A stretch of 64,000 nt of DNA, taken from assembly GCF_013267595.1 (NCBI RefSeq), contig NZ_CP054010.1:248001-312000 (forward strand), written 5' to 3'. Both the position numbers and the translations under genes were made by a program. The notes beneath the pieces were generated by a model that worked only from the letters and a program-made list of their open reading frames with translations, did not search any database and was not told the origin of the DNA. Shown here in pieces: positions 54,088-62,923 of the stretch. Each line of letters starts with the position of its first letter. Position 1 is the stretch's first letter. This DNA comes from Prevotella melaninogenica. GTDB taxonomy: Bacteria; Bacteroidota; Bacteroidia; Bacteroidales; Bacteroidaceae.

Positions 54088-55083
54088 TTAAGGCACCTGT
54101 ACTTTGTTGATAATCTCACTAATAATCTTCTCTGTTGTAAGATCAGTTGCTTCTGCCTCGTAAGACAAACCAATTCTATGACGCAAAACATCATGTGCAA
54201 CTGCGCGTACATCTTCAGGGACAACATAACCACGATGCTTGATGAAAGCATAGGCACGACTTGCTTTTGCAAGATTGATACTTGCACGTGGACTTCCACC
54301 AAATGTTATCATTTGCTTCAATTCTGGCAATTGATAGCGCTCTGGGTAACGTGTAGCGAAAACGATATCAGCAATATACTGCATGATTTTATCATCGATA
54401 TATACATCCTTAACCACACGACGTGCCTCAAGAATCTCATTCGCAGTAATAACAGGATGTACAACAGGCATACTCTCTTGAAGATTCTCACGAATAACAA
54501 GTTTCTCTTCCTCTAATGTAGGATAATCGATAACAACCTTCAACATGAATCGGTCTACCTGTGCTTCTGGAAGCATATAAGTACCCTCCTGCTCTATCGG
54601 ATTCTGAGTAGCCAATACAAGGAAAGGGTCTGGAAGTGTAAAAGTAGAGTCGCCAATTGTTACTTGATGCTCCTGCATAGCCTCTAACAATGCACTCTGA
54701 ACCTTTGCAGGAGCACGATTGATTTCATCAGCGAGTACAAAATTAGCAAATACAGGACCTTTCTTTACGTGAAAGGCTTCATCCTTCTGAGAATAAATCT
54801 GTGTACCAATAACGTCGGCTGGCAAAAGATCTGGAGTAAACTGAATACGACTATAACGTGCATCAACAAGCTGTGATAGAGTCTTGATAGCAAGGGTCTT
54901 TGCTAAACCAGGCACACCCTCAAGAAGAATATGACCATCACTGAGTAACGAAATAAGTAGTGAGTCTATCAGATGTCTTTGACCAACGATAACCTGATTC
55001 ATACCTGTTGTAAGGTTGGTTACAAATGAACTCTGACTTTCTATCCGCTCGTTCAACTCTCTAATATCAATAGATTCTGCCAT
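54088..55083 (-). CDS. MoxR-family AAA+ ATPase
   Basis: 331 residues. AAA+ motor: Walker A-like GVPGLAKT (in LLEGVPGLAKTLAIK), ADEINRAPAKVQSALLEAMQ with Walker B and arginine-finger region, sensor 1 ATQNPIEQEGTY, and sensor 2 GGSPRASINLAKASRA. First gene of the bat operon, likely a chaperone for the downstream VWA/DUF58 proteins. A good promoter precedes it (55132-55163). Confidence 0.95.
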   Translation of the reverse strand: MAESIDIRELNERIESQSSFVTNLTTGMNQVIVGQRHLIDSLLISLLSDGHILLEGVPGLAKTLAIKTLSQLVDARYSRIQFTPDLLPADVIGTQIYSQKDEAFHVKKGPVFANFVLADEINRAPAKVQSALLEAMQEHQVTIGDSTFTLPDPFLVLATQNPIEQEGTYMLPEAQVDRFMLKVVIDYPTLEEEKLVIRENLQESMPVVHPVITANEILEARRVVKDVYIDDKIMQYIADIVFATRYPERYQLPELKQMITFGGSPRASINLAKASRAYAFIKHRGYVVPEDVRAVAHDVLRHRIGLSYEAEATDLTTEKIISEIINKVQVP

Positions 55084-55131
55084 TATCTTACAAATTATTA
55101 TTGTACTATTATATTCTTATTCTATTAGTCG

Positions 55132-55163
55132 CAAAAGTACAACATAAATGCGGATGAAGCGAA
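55132..55163 (-). promoter_or_regulatory. promoter of the MoxR-bat operon
   Basis: Minus strand: TTCG (55163-55160), 20-nt spacer, TACTTTTG (55139-55132), an exact TAnnTTTG -7 box with a one-base variant of the -33 box. Predicts a leader of ~45 nt. Confidence 0.5.
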
Positions 55164-55184
55164 GAATAGTGTCTAAATTATATT

Positions 55185-55220
55185 AAAAAAGTCCTTAAAA
55201 CTTCTTTTAAGGACTTTTTT
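55185..55220 (-). terminator. bidirectional terminator after the HU-LysM gene
   Basis: Perfect 16-bp stem AAAAAAGTCCTTAAAA / TTTTAAGGACTTTTTT with a 4-nt loop, located between the HU-LysM stop (55274) and the bat operon promoter. Confidence 0.9.
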
Positions 55221-55273
55221 CTACAAGATTACAGCTGTATAAAACAAATACTGCTTTATTATATTTAAAATAC

Positions 55274-56641
55274 TTACTTTCTATACTCTGGTCTTAATTC
55301 AACCTTTGGAACTTTCATAGTGTCACCAGTTTGCATTGTCTTACGACCATTAAGAACTTGAAAATACCCAACCATATCAGCACCAAGTGTCTTTCGGCTA
55401 TACTTCTCCATAGTCTCACCTTTCTTCAACACTACAATGCGATCAATGCCTATAATATTATAAGCACCATAACGGATACGAGGGTCACTATTTAAAGCCA
55501 TAAAAGAATCAACTTTAGCTGTCTCTTTCTTTTCAGGTGTTTTATGAACTTTAGTTACAGATGTTGTATCTGCAGGGACAGTCTGTGTGCCAAGGGAAGA
55601 ATGATCTTCTGAAGTATTTACTTGCTCTGCTACTTCTTTCGTCTTCTTCTTTGAGTTTGTGCTACTCATTCGTGCCCAAAGAAAAATACCAAGACATATG
55701 ATTACAATAAATGCAACCAATGCAACCTTCTTTAGTATACCATTCTCTGAACTTTCTACATCAGTGTCTTCGTCGTCAAGAATATGAGTTGGTTCAGAAC
55801 TATTTGGTAATTCTTTTTTATCAATATTATTCTCATTTGAAGACTCTTCTCGTTCTTCTGATGTATTAGAAACAGATTGTACAGACTTAACTTCAACCTC
55901 TATAGTTTCCTCCTCATCCTTTGGTTCAACTATAGCGTCAACCTTTGACTCAACAATTGAATCGACCTTAGAATCTACCTCTTTAGCAACCTCCTGTTTT
56001 TCCTCTTTCTTTTCTTCAAGATTAGAAGGTTTTTCTTCTAAATCAAAGATAGCCTCATTTTCTTCTGTAGTAGGCTCTTCTATAACATCAATCGGTAAGT
56101 TCTTTTCATTGAGATTATCTTCTGCCTCTATTTCCGCACCCCCTTTTACAGAACTAATATTATTAGTTTCATCCTTTGTATCTTCTACTTCTGTTCTTTC
56201 CTCCTCGACAAGTAGTTTTTCTTCAGAAGTATTTTTTGTTGTGGCATCATCAACAAGTTCTGATTTTACCTCATCAGAACTATCTTCAGCAGGAATACGT
56301 TCTAACTCCTCTGTGTCAATGCCATCATTGATAACGACAGTCTCAAATTGCGAGAAAGGTTTGTTCACAAGTTCCTTCATCACTGTATCTGGAGTGAAAC
56401 TGATCTTGTCATGACCTTCAATAAGTACACGTTCACCAGTATTAACGTTAACACTCTCACGTGGTTTAACAGCTTGAACCTTAAAGGTTCCAAGTCCTTT
56501 AATCTTTACTTGATTACCGTTTTTTAATTCAGAACTTATAATGTCAAAAAAGGCATCAACAAAAGCTGCCGCATCAGCAACCGACAGATTATGCTGTTTA
56601 GCCAATGCACTTGTAATTAATTGTATTGCACTCTTAGCCAT
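55274..56641 (-). CDS. membrane-anchored HU-family protein with LysM-like C-terminus
   Basis: 455 residues. Residues 1-92 are a complete HU/IHF DNA-binding domain (IKGLGTFKVQAVKPRESVNV; VNTGERVLIEGHDKISFTP). Residues ~100-300 are a long acidic, low-complexity linker (rich in E, D, S, K). One membrane helix lies at ~304-323 (KVALVAFIVIICLGIFLWAR). Residues ~395-446 resemble a LysM peptidoglycan-binding module (VVLKKGETMEKYSRKTLGAD; LNGRKTMQTGDTMKVP). Predicted topology is DNA-binding domain in the cytosol and LysM in the periplasm, linking nucleoid and cell wall. It overlaps the upstream HU gene by 8 bp. Both domain assignments are clear enough; the tether role is inferred. Confidence 0.85.
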   Translation of the reverse strand: MAKSAIQLITSALAKQHNLSVADAAAFVDAFFDIISSELKNGNQVKIKGLGTFKVQAVKPRESVNVNTGERVLIEGHDKISFTPDTVMKELVNKPFSQFETVVINDGIDTEELERIPAEDSSDEVKSELVDDATTKNTSEEKLLVEEERTEVEDTKDETNNISSVKGGAEIEAEDNLNEKNLPIDVIEEPTTEENEAIFDLEEKPSNLEEKKEEKQEVAKEVDSKVDSIVESKVDAIVEPKDEEETIEVEVKSVQSVSNTSEEREESSNENNIDKKELPNSSEPTHILDDEDTDVESSENGILKKVALVAFIVIICLGIFLWARMSSTNSKKKTKEVAEQVNTSEDHSSLGTQTVPADTTSVTKVHKTPEKKETAKVDSFMALNSDPRIRYGAYNIIGIDRIVVLKKGETMEKYSRKTLGADMVGYFQVLNGRKTMQTGDTMKVPKVELRPEYRK

Positions 56642-56927
56642 TATCTTGTCCTCCCTTTCTTACATGTCCTTTGATTGTTGCTGCAGGTTTGAAGTTAAGA
56701 ACCAACTTTGGAGGAACCAGCATACGCAAACCTGTTGAAGGATTAACCATAACACGTTCCAAACGCTTTTTAACTTCAAACGTTCCGAAACCAATAACTG
56801 GCACAGGATCGCCTGTTTCAAAGGACTTACCCATCATGTCTACAACAGTTTTCACCATTTTCTGGCTTTCATCCTGTGTATATCCAGTTCTTGCTGCTAA
56901 TGCTGCAATGAATTCTTTATTATTCAT
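56634..56927 (-). CDS. HU-family DNA-binding protein
   Basis: 97 residues, a stand-alone HU/IHF-type histone-like protein that bends DNA as a dimer. Shows the N-terminal helices (NNKEFIAALAARTGYTQDES), FGTFEVKKRLERVMVNPSTG with the DNA-intercalating arm including the proline, and the C-terminal strand VPPKLVLNFKPAATIKG. It shares with IHF-like Bacteroidetes HU the RLERVMVNPSTGLRM arm. It precedes the membrane-anchored HU gene and overlaps it by 8 bp, so the two may form mixed dimers. Confidence 0.92.
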   Translation of the reverse strand: MNNKEFIAALAARTGYTQDESQKMVKTVVDMMGKSFETGDPVPVIGFGTFEVKKRLERVMVNPSTGLRMLVPPKLVLNFKPAATIKGHVRKGGQDNG

Positions 56928-57015
56928 TCTGTTTTCTCCTTTTTATTCAAAAATTCAGAATCTATAATCAAATTAATTCTTAGTTTATAAATTCAAAATT
57001 ATGAACTACAAACTA

Positions 57016-58317
57016 TTACTTAACTACCTCTCCAAAAAGGTCAAACTCATCGGAGTCTGTGATGCAAACATCATAGAATTTACCGATACGTAAAGGCTTC
57101 TCTGCTGATGATATCAAGACTTCAGGATCCACCTCTGGTGAACAGAATTCTGTACGACCAACATAGTATTCTCCTTCCTTACGGTCAATAATAACTTTAA
57201 AGGTTTTACCTACCTTCTCAGCTTCTAATTCTTCTGATATCCCTTGTTGAATAGCCATTAGTTCATCGAGACGAGCCTGTTTAACATCCTCTGGTACATC
57301 ATCTTTATAATGATTTGCACTATAGGTACCTTCTTCTTCAGAATAAGAGAAGGCTCCCATACGCTCAAAGCGAGCATTAGTAACAAACTCCTTTAATTCC
57401 TCAAAATCTTCATCAGACTCACCAGGGAAACCAACAAGAAGTGTTGTACGAAGATGAATACCTGGCACACGACGACGTATCTCTGCAATTAAATCAAGTG
57501 TTTCCTGCTTACTCACATGACGGCGCATACGATTAAGCATATGGTCCGAAATATGTTGGAAGGCTATATCCAAATATTTACACACATTTGGTTTTTCTGC
57601 GATTACATCGAGAAGGTCAAGTGGGAACTGATTTGGGTAAGCATAATGGAGGCGAATCCACTCTACCCCCTCTATATCAGCCATTCGTGATATAAGTTCA
57701 GTAATATGATGTTTACCATCAAGGTCTACACCATAGTAGGTCAGTTCCTGCTCAATAATCTGAAACTCCTTCACTCCTTGAGCAACAAGCCCTCTCACCT
57801 CATCCAAAATTTCTTCAACAGAACGTGAATGATGACGACCCGTAATCAATGGAATGGCGCAATAAGCACAATGACGATCACAACCTTCAGCAATCTTTAC
57901 ATAAGCATAATGGCGTGGAGTGGTAAGATGTCTAACCCCATTACAAGCAGGAACATCAGCCTTACCAAGGTCTGTCAGCAACTGTTTATAATTGAACTTA
58001 CCATAGAACTTATCTACCTCTGGAAGTTCTGCTTCAAGCTCGTCTTTGTATCGTTGTGACAGACAGCCCATTACATAGAGCTTATTAAGCTGTCCATTCT
58101 TCTTTCTATTGATAAATTCAAGAATCGTATTGATACTTTCTTCTTTTGCAGCTTCGATGAATCCGCATGTATTGATAACGGCTATCTCACCTTGTGGACG
58201 CTTTGAGTCATGTGTACAATGAAAGCCGTTTTCTTCAAATTGCTTCATGATTAGCTCTGAATCTACAAGATTCTTTGAGCAGCCCATGGTAACAATATCT
58301 ATCTGATTTTTCTTCAT
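57016..58317 (-). CDS. rimO: ribosomal protein S12 methylthiotransferase
   Basis: 433 residues. Radical SAM enzyme that adds a methylthio group to Asp of ribosomal protein uS12. N-terminal MTTase domain with cysteines in VTMGCSKNLVDSE, INTCGFIEAAKEESI and VMGCLSQRY; radical SAM cluster CxxxCxxC in GCDRHCAYCAIPLITGRHHS (~residues 147-166); C-terminal TRAM domain (~370-430). The two Fe-S clusters are therefore complete. The 159-bp gap to ftsY carries a large inverted repeat. Confidence 0.95.
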   Translation of the reverse strand: MKKNQIDIVTMGCSKNLVDSELIMKQFEENGFHCTHDSKRPQGEIAVINTCGFIEAAKEESINTILEFINRKKNGQLNKLYVMGCLSQRYKDELEAELPEVDKFYGKFNYKQLLTDLGKADVPACNGVRHLTTPRHYAYVKIAEGCDRHCAYCAIPLITGRHHSRSVEEILDEVRGLVAQGVKEFQIIEQELTYYGVDLDGKHHITELISRMADIEGVEWIRLHYAYPNQFPLDLLDVIAEKPNVCKYLDIAFQHISDHMLNRMRRHVSKQETLDLIAEIRRRVPGIHLRTTLLVGFPGESDEDFEELKEFVTNARFERMGAFSYSEEEGTYSANHYKDDVPEDVKQARLDELMAIQQGISEELEAEKVGKTFKVIIDRKEGEYYVGRTEFCSPEVDPEVLISSAEKPLRIGKFYDVCITDSDEFDLFGEVVK

Positions 58318-58350
58318 TCGTTCTTTGTTTAGTGATAGGCGTTGAATGTT

Positions 58351-58470
58351 GGGTGTTGAATGTTAGGTGTTGAATGTTGGGTGTTGGGTGTTAATGAATT
58401 GCATAAATGGATGTAATATCACTTCATCAACAACCAACACCCAACATTCAACACCTAACATTCAACACCC
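58351..58470. repeat. 46-nt inverted repeat between rimO and ftsY
   Basis: Arms 58351-58396 and 58425-58470 are inverted copies with two mismatches, made of alternating words GGGTGTTGAATGTT and AGGTGTTGAATGTT. They are themselves tandem 14-15-nt repeats. The central loop is ~28 nt. Could act as a terminator for ftsY or as a mobile hairpin. Confidence 0.85.
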
Positions 58471-58476
58471 AACACC

Positions 58477-59427
58477 CTATTTAAATAGGCTATCAACAAA
58501 CTGCACCTTATCAAAAAGCTGCAAGTCTTCCATGCCTTCACCTAATCCAATATACTTAACAGGAACCTTCAATTGGTCACTAATACCTATCACGACTCCT
58601 CCCTTAGCGGTTCCATCAAGTTTCGTAATAGCCAGAGATGTAATCTGTGTTACAGCAGCAAACTGACGTGCCTGTTCAAAGGCATTCTGTCCAGTACTTC
58701 CATCAAGTACAAGCAGTACCTCGTGTGGAGCCTCAGGAACAACCTTTTTCATTACGTCCTTGATTTTCTTCAACTCGTTCATCAAGCCTACTTTATTGTG
58801 CAAACGACCTGCCGTGTCAATAATCACTACATCCGCACCATTTGCTTTAGCACTTTGCAGTGTATCAAAAGCAACACTTGCAGGGTCTGCTCCCATCTGC
58901 TGTTTCACTACTGGAACACCAACACGGTCGCCCCAAATTTGAATCTGCTCAACAGCAGCAGCGCGGAAGGTGTCAGCTGCTCCGAGATAAACTTTCTTTC
59001 CAGCTTGCTTAAACTGCCAAGCAAGTTTACCTATGGTTGTAGTCTTACCTACACCATTTACTCCGACAACAAGTATAACGTATGGGTGTGTACCTTCTGG
59101 TAACGTCCATTCTCCATTATCTCCAGTATTATTTTCAGTGAGTAATGCTGTTATCTCACTTTTAAGAATACTATTAAGCTCGCTTGTTGAAACATACTTA
59201 TCGCGGGCAACACGTTCTTCAATGCGTCGGATAATCTTAATAGTTGTATCTACACCTACATCAGACGTTACAAGAATCTCTTCAAGGTCGTCTAAGACCT
59301 CATCATCTACTTTTGACTTTCCTGCCACTGCACGTGTCAGTTTTGAGAAAACATTTTCTTTTGTTTTCTCAAGTCCTTTGTCAAGTGTTTCTTTCTTCTT
59401 CTTACCGAATAAACCGAATAATCCCAT
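58477..59427 (-). CDS. ftsY: signal recognition particle receptor FtsY
   Basis: 316 residues. SRP-type GTPase docking ribosome-nascent chain-SRP complexes at the inner membrane. Short N-terminus (no long acidic A domain), N domain (~1-90), then G domain: G1 VGVNGVGKTTTIGKLA, DTFRAAAVEQIQIWGDRVG, G3 IIDTAGRLHNKVGLMNELKK, G4 ITKLDGTAKGGVVIGI, and closing AVTQ... GLGEGMEDLQLFD. A good promoter at 59447-59478 starts ~15 nt upstream of the start codon. Confidence 0.96.
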   Translation of the reverse strand: MGLFGLFGKKKKETLDKGLEKTKENVFSKLTRAVAGKSKVDDEVLDDLEEILVTSDVGVDTTIKIIRRIEERVARDKYVSTSELNSILKSEITALLTENNTGDNGEWTLPEGTHPYVILVVGVNGVGKTTTIGKLAWQFKQAGKKVYLGAADTFRAAAVEQIQIWGDRVGVPVVKQQMGADPASVAFDTLQSAKANGADVVIIDTAGRLHNKVGLMNELKKIKDVMKKVVPEAPHEVLLVLDGSTGQNAFEQARQFAAVTQITSLAITKLDGTAKGGVVIGISDQLKVPVKYIGLGEGMEDLQLFDKVQFVDSLFK

Positions 59428-59446
59428 ATAATTAGCTAATTTGTTG

Positions 59447-59478
59447 CAAAGATAATAAAAAGTTGACGAAAAAGCAAA
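59447..59478 (-). promoter_or_regulatory. ftsY promoter
   Basis: Minus strand: TTTG (59478-59475), exactly 20 nt, TATCTTTG (59454-59447). Both boxes match the Bacteroidetes consensus perfectly. The predicted transcript start is only ~15 nt before the ATG. Confidence 0.65.
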
Positions 59479-59618
59479 TTTGCTTTACAACACAATGAAA
59501 ATTAGTATTATCCAAGAAATATTTACGTTACAATTTACGTATTTAAGCCTAAGTGTATTCTTTTTTATGATAAGATTGAATAGTAGAGTTTGTTTTTAAT
59601 AGAAATAATATAACTCAT

Positions 59619-59695
59619 CACATATCATGTTAAGCCTCCGCACCAGCCGTGTTAATGCTTCGCACCAATGGTGCGGAGCCTTAACAACATGCTTT
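59619..59695. repeat. 22-nt array with CAC-N5-GTG dyads (array C), overall palindromic
   Basis: Dyads at 59619 (CACATATCATG, degenerate), 59641 (CACCAGCCGTG) and 59663 (CACCAATGGTG), with a degenerate fourth at 59685, all on the 22-nt period. The linkers TTAAGCCTCCG and CGGAGCCTTAA are near reverse complements, so the array as a whole is also an inverted repeat. It lies in the 525-bp gap between ftsY and the MFS gene. The rest of that gap is AT-rich and nothing else is recognised in it. Confidence 0.75.
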
Positions 59696-59952
59696 ATAAT
59701 ACTAAGAAAAACTATATTTGTTTGTGATTAGGGGTATCATTTACTATTAAAACCGGGTTATATAGTATAATATCAATCGAAATATTAGTTTTATCAGATT
59801 ACAGTAAACGCAATTAAGCATTCCTTATGCTTAAAGAAATGCTTACTTACAACGTTACTAACGAGTTTATGAGAACTTATTAAGTATCTTTAATCAAATC
59901 GATATATAAAATACTAATATTCAAATATGTATCAATAAATAATTAAAGTAAA

Positions 59953-61128
59953 TTATCGATGCTTATGCTTTACATACCAACTATGGATAAACGTATCATA
60001 CAGAATCAGTGAGACTGCTAAAATTCCAAGTCCAATCCATAAGATAAGAGGTAGTTCAAGATTAAATACTCCATAAGAAAGAACCAAACCGACACCGATA
60101 CCTGTTTCCCAAGCCAGTAAAAACGTACTCTGACTCGTTCCGCGTTGACAATGGTCTGACATCTTTATAAAAAAGAGTAAGAATCTACTTCCTATCAATC
60201 CTACACCCAGACCAATAAGGATTGGTACGATATAGCTAACACTTTCCTGATTTCGAGTAATCATCAGTAGAATCGCAATACCAATAACAATCATTCCTGT
60301 TGTGGCTTCGCTGCGAAGATCAGCATCTGCAAAGACAAATCTTTCAGCAAGAATTGCTATAATAAAGCCCACCATCAGCATTCCATAAAAACGAGGACTG
60401 TGTTCTATACTCAAAAGAAGTCCAACAACAGATGTGATAAGAGTCACATTGACAAAAAGCCAATGACTACCTTTCAATAGAAAACGATCGCAAGAAAAGC
60501 GAGAGAAATCCTCACTTGGCATACGAAATGGAAATCTTATTAAGTTGACAAAGATAAAAGAAACAGCCAAGCATATACAAGACAAGAGGAGTACTGAAGC
60601 AAAATTCATTGTTTGATATACCATGATTCCCGCTAAAGGACCAAATGAGAGCGCAAAACGTCCAAACCATGTTGCAGCATGATTTGCTTCTGTTCTGTGT
60701 ACAGCTTCAACAGTATCAATAATGAGTGTACTAAGAAGGACGAGTTGCGAAAGACCATAGAAAGCACCTTGTATGAAACGAAGTCCTACAAGTAGCGTAT
60801 AATCAAAAGAGTTATAAGGTAAATTACTTAGATAATAAAGTACCCCTGTAACTGCCAATAGTAATAATGTTGAGACATTAAATACATTTTTGCGACGATA
60901 GCGTTGAACAAGATAGCCAGAAAGACTACCAAAGAGATATATCCCAATAAAGAACACACCCATTACCAAAGCTATCTGTAACATAGAATATCCTCTAACT
61001 TCCATACGCAAAGGTATGGTAGTAATGAGCATATAAGACGACATGACTAACAAAAGATTAGCCATTGCCAATAACCAAAAATGCTTATTCCACAAACGAA
61101 CGTGAACAGGTATGTTTTGAGTATCCAT
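59953..61128 (-). CDS. MFS transporter
   Basis: 391 residues, 12 predicted membrane helices in two bundles of six. The N-terminal half has the MFS motif-A region (LFGSLSGYLVQRYRRKNVF, with G-x-L-x3-R-RR) between helices 2 and 3. Substrate unknown; the size and motif A resemble drug/sugar-exporter type subfamilies. A lone gene; panB is 178 bp away (start to stop) on the same strand, and no clear shared operon signal is seen. Confidence 0.88.
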   Translation of the reverse strand: MDTQNIPVHVRLWNKHFWLLAMANLLLVMSSYMLITTIPLRMEVRGYSMLQIALVMGVFFIGIYLFGSLSGYLVQRYRRKNVFNVSTLLLLAVTGVLYYLSNLPYNSFDYTLLVGLRFIQGAFYGLSQLVLLSTLIIDTVEAVHRTEANHAATWFGRFALSFGPLAGIMVYQTMNFASVLLLSCICLAVSFIFVNLIRFPFRMPSEDFSRFSCDRFLLKGSHWLFVNVTLITSVVGLLLSIEHSPRFYGMLMVGFIIAILAERFVFADADLRSEATTGMIVIGIAILLMITRNQESVSYIVPILIGLGVGLIGSRFLLFFIKMSDHCQRGTSQSTFLLAWETGIGVGLVLSYGVFNLELPLILWIGLGILAVSLILYDTFIHSWYVKHKHR

Positions 61129-61306
61129 AAATCATTATTATCCAGAAATTAATCATTATGTGAGTTAGATTCTGAAATATGTAATGTATTTTGTTAGAGA
61201 TAGATGAATACAACAGTCTCTATTTAGCTTTTAAATACATATTTCCATTAATAAATCCAACATCATTTAGAATCGTAATTTATAAATTCTTACCTATAAA
61301 CGAATA

Positions 61307-62125
61307 TTAATATGACTCAGATTCTGAAGGAAAGCTCGTATCCTTCACACATTTAATATATTCTTGTACACCCTCTGTCATACATTTGTTGACATTAGCG
61401 AAATGACGGAGGAACTTAGGCTTGAAGCCCTGTGTCATACCAAGAGCATCTGCATAAACAAGCACCTGACCGTCTGTACCATTACCAGCACCGATACCTA
61501 TCGTTGCAGCTTTCACCATAGAAGTAACCTTTGTGGCTAAAGATGCAGGAACTTTCTCAAGGGTGATAGCACTGACACCTGCAGCATCAAGCGCAAGTGC
61601 ATCCTCTATAAGTTTCTCAGCTTCTGCGTCGTCTTTGGCACGTAGTCCATATCCACCAAACTTATGAATACTTTGTGGAGTAAGACCAAGATGTCCAATA
61701 ATAGGAATACCAGCATCAACTATTCCTTTAACAGTATCAGCAATCTCCTTACCACCTTCCATTTTGAGTGCACCTGCACCAGTTTCTTTTATAATACGAA
61801 TAGCATTGCAAATACCATCTTCACGACTTATCTGATAAGAACCGAATGGCATATCACAAACAACAAGACAACGTTGACAAGCACGTACAACAGAACGTGC
61901 ATGATAAATCATCTGTTCAACAGTAATAGGAGTTGTATCTTGATTACCTGCCATCACATTCGATGCAGAATCACCCACAAGAATACTGTCGATTCCTGCG
62001 GCATCAATAATTCCTGCTGTCGTAAAGTCATAGGCAGTCATTTGAGTAATCTTCTCGCCCGCTGCCTTCATTTCCAATAATGTTTTTGCAGTAACTTTCT
62101 TCTTATCTGTTGTTAAATATCCCAT
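61307..62125 (-). CDS. panB: 3-methyl-2-oxobutanoate hydroxymethyltransferase
   Basis: 272 residues from ATG 62125 (a GTG two codons upstream is possible). First step to pantothenate: transfers a hydroxymethyl group from methylene-THF to ketoisovalerate, making ketopantoate. Shows the family signatures QMTAYDFTTAGIIDAAGIDS, ILVGDSASNVMAG, ALKMEGGKEIADTVKGIV, PIIGHLGLTPQSIHKFGGYG (metal/substrate loop) and VSAITLEKVPASLATKVTSM. It is the only pantothenate gene in the window, so panC and panD lie elsewhere. Its promoter overlaps the end of the HAD gene. Confidence 0.95.
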   Translation of the reverse strand: MGYLTTDKKKVTAKTLLEMKAAGEKITQMTAYDFTTAGIIDAAGIDSILVGDSASNVMAGNQDTTPITVEQMIYHARSVVRACQRCLVVCDMPFGSYQISREDGICNAIRIIKETGAGALKMEGGKEIADTVKGIVDAGIPIIGHLGLTPQSIHKFGGYGLRAKDDAEAEKLIEDALALDAAGVSAITLEKVPASLATKVTSMVKAATIGIGAGNGTDGQVLVYADALGMTQGFKPKFLRHFANVNKCMTEGVQEYIKCVKDTSFPSESESY

Positions 62126-62215
62126 AATCACTTTTATAATTCAATAGTCCAATCCTTTCCAATTTATGCTTTATAAGCAAATATGATTTTGAACCTTGAC
62201 TTTTGTTTCGGGCTG

Positions 62216-62246
62216 CAAAGTTACTCCTTTTTAATGGTCTGACAAA
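62216..62246 (-). promoter_or_regulatory. panB promoter, overlapping the end of the HAD gene
   Basis: Minus strand: TTTG (62246-62243), 19-nt spacer, TAACTTTG (62223-62216), both consensus. The -33 box is inside the last codons of the upstream HAD gene (stop 62231-62233). Predicted leader ~85 nt. Confidence 0.6.
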
Positions 62247-62863
62247 GTAAAACCATCATAATTACTAATAACCTCCTTTGTGTAAGGTTCTATTTCAGCC
62301 ACAGAATTAGTCGTAGCAAGACCTATTACACGTGCTCCTGACGCAATTCCCGAACGCAATCCATTAAAGCTATCTTCAAAGACAATGCATTCTTTAGGTG
62401 ATACACCAAAACGAGCAGCAGCCTTAAAGTAACAATCAGGAGATGGTTTACTCTCTTCAAAGTCTTCAGAGGTTAGAATTTCGTCAAAGTATCCCTTAAA
62501 TTCTGGATGCTTATTATAAACATTCAGCATCTTCTCAAGGTTAGAACTCGTAACAACAGCAGTCTTTATACCTTTACTTCTAACATCTTTTACAAAGTCC
62601 TCGAAACCAGTAATATAATTAAAAGACATATTCTGTTCGTATTCATAGAGAAGTGTAGTAACTTCTTTCTGTTTATCTTCGTCTCCAGTAAAATACTTAT
62701 CGTATATCTGAACAAGTGTCTGTCCTTTAATAATATGCTCAAAATTATCAATGTTAGGACGAAGTCTTTTATCCAAATTTCGCCAAAACAAGGTGTATAA
62801 AGGCTCTGTATCGAACACAACTCCATCCAAATCAAACAAACAAGCTTTTACCATTTTCCTCAT
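62231..62863 (-). CDS. HAD-superfamily hydrolase (beta-phosphoglucomutase/phosphatase type)
   Basis: 210 residues (Met1 or Met4 could be the start). HAD motif I is CLFDLDGVVFDTEPLY (nucleophile and acid-base Asp), motif II AVVTSSNLEKML, motif III Lys in EESKPSPDCYFKAA, and motif IV ECIVFEDSFNGLRSGIASGA. An alpha-helical cap follows motif I (subclass IA). Such enzymes dephosphorylate or isomerise small phosphorylated metabolites; the substrate is not known. It runs divergent to the DUF3298 lipoprotein gene. Confidence 0.9.
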   Translation of the reverse strand: MRKMVKACLFDLDGVVFDTEPLYTLFWRNLDKRLRPNIDNFEHIIKGQTLVQIYDKYFTGDEDKQKEVTTLLYEYEQNMSFNYITGFEDFVKDVRSKGIKTAVVTSSNLEKMLNVYNKHPEFKGYFDEILTSEDFEESKPSPDCYFKAAARFGVSPKECIVFEDSFNGLRSGIASGARVIGLATTNSVAEIEPYTKEVISNYDGFTLSDH

Positions 62864-62884
62864 TTATTATTATATATTATAATG

Positions 62885-62913
62885 CAAAGTTACAAAAACT
62901 TTTCGTAACTTTG
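62885..62913. promoter_or_regulatory. divergent pair of -7 boxes between the HAD and DUF3298 genes
   Basis: CAAAGTTA (62885-62892; TAACTTTG on the minus strand) and TAACTTTG (62906-62913, plus strand) face away from each other and form an inverted repeat. Only 60 bp separate the two start codons. No TTTG lies at the -33 distance of either. Confidence 0.4.
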
Positions 62914-62923
62914 TAGCCTATAT

